From contig NZ_JAFMZZ010000001.1 of assembly GCF_017356245.1 (NCBI RefSeq), positions 1,047,196 to 1,054,165 on the forward strand: 6,970 nucleotides of DNA. The letters run 5' to 3'. The notes beneath the pieces are model-generated. The model had not been told where the DNA came from, made no database searches, and saw only the letters and a list, made by a program, of their open reading frames with translations. The translations under genes were made by a program, and so were the position numbers. The stretch comes from Bordetella petrii (GTDB lineage: Bacteria; Pseudomonadota; Gammaproteobacteria; Burkholderiales; Burkholderiaceae_B). Positions 6,613 to 6,970 of this stretch are shown here, one piece after another; within the stretch, counting starts at the first letter, position 1; each line of letters opens with the position of its first letter.

Positions 6613-6970
6613 ATGAAAGCATTACTCGCTTTATCGCGCGGCATAGACGCGCTGAATCTGCGGGTTGGCCGGGCTGTCACGTGGATCACGCTGCTGGTGG
6701 TGCTGGTCAGCGCCGGCAACGCGGTGGTTCGCAAGGTGTTCGAGATGAGCTCGAACGCGTGGCTGGAGCTGCAGTGGTACATGTTTGGTGCCATGTTCCT
6801 GCTGACGGCGGGCTATACCCTGCTCAAGAACGAACACGTGCGGGTCGACATCCTGTCGTCGCGGCTGTCCAAGCGCAAGCAGATCTACATCGAGATATTC
6901 GGGGTGCTGTTTTTCCTGCTGCCGATGGCGATTCTGATCATGTACCTGTCGTGGCCGATGTTCATGGACT
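6613..6970 (+). CDS. TRAP transporter small permease, DctQ type (3' end outside window)
   Basis: The first 119 residues of the small inner-membrane subunit of the TRAP transporter, which pairs with the large DctM-type permease. The frame has no stop before the window end. Hydrophobic helices lie at about residues 21-43 (TWITLLVVLVSAGNAVV), 53-71 (LQWYMFGAMFLLTAGYTLL) and 92-114 (IFGVLFFLLPMAILIMYL). The helix-2 region WLELQWYMFGAMFLLTAGYT followed by NEHVRVDIL is the hallmark of DctQ proteins. The fourth helix should lie beyond the edge. ATG 6613 gives a normal short cytoplasmic N-terminus (MKALLALSRGIDALNLRVGR). An in-frame ATG at 6550 would add 21 Pro/Arg-rich residues and is unlikely. No clear Shine-Dalgarno site precedes 6613, so translation may be weak relative to the binding protein. 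It follows the binding-protein gene by 210 nt on the same strand, which fits one operon. Confidence 0.88.
   Translation, partial: MKALLALSRGIDALNLRVGRAVTWITLLVVLVSAGNAVVRKVFEMSSNAWLELQWYMFGAMFLLTAGYTLLKNEHVRVDILSSRLSKRKQIYIEIFGVLFFLLPMAILIMYLSWPMFMD

Noticed and set aside
6509..6840. Open frame from the ATG at 6509 overlapping the small permease gene
   Set aside because: It is out of frame with a convincing DctQ sequence, has no ribosome binding site and resembles no protein family.

Overview
The window reads as ordinary chromosomal DNA of a GC-rich betaproteobacterium, most likely a member of the Bordetella/Achromobacter group (Alcaligenaceae). This rests on the strong G/C third-position bias, the Asd, TruA and GsiA sequence types, and a fimV-truA pair downstream of asd, an order I know from Burkholderiales. 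All five genes are on the + strand and all look intact; the first and last are cut only by the window edges.

Layout. (1) 1-1251: the last two thirds of a tandem ATPase of a glutathione/dipeptide ABC importer (GsiA type), closed by a hairpin terminator. (2) 1380-2510: asd, aspartate-semialdehyde dehydrogenase, followed by a perfect 11-bp terminator hairpin, so it looks like its own transcription unit. (3) 2700-5158: fimV-like polar/peptidoglycan-binding membrane protein and truA tRNA pseudouridine synthase, 5 nt apart, probably one transcript, closed by another strong terminator. (4) 5305-6970: start of a TRAP transporter operon, with a Tat-exported TakP/FcbT1-type solute-binding protein and then the small DctQ-type permease. 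The large DctM-type permease is expected just beyond the window.

The genes do not form one pathway. They are two uptake systems (glutathione/peptide ABC importer, organic-acid-type TRAP transporter) flanking housekeeping genes for amino-acid synthesis (asd) and tRNA modification (truA), plus a cell-pole/pilus assembly factor (fimV). I found no mobile element, CRISPR array, rRNA or tRNA gene, and no sign of a new defence or biosynthetic system.

The most unusual item is the FimV-like protein. It carries an uninterrupted run of 30 collagen-like Gly-X-Y triplets encoded by an 18-bp tandem repeat, and has only a 47-residue cytoplasmic tail in place of the long acidic TPR region of classical FimV. 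The non-coding structure between truA and the TRAP operon, and between the two TRAP genes, is the other item worth a look.
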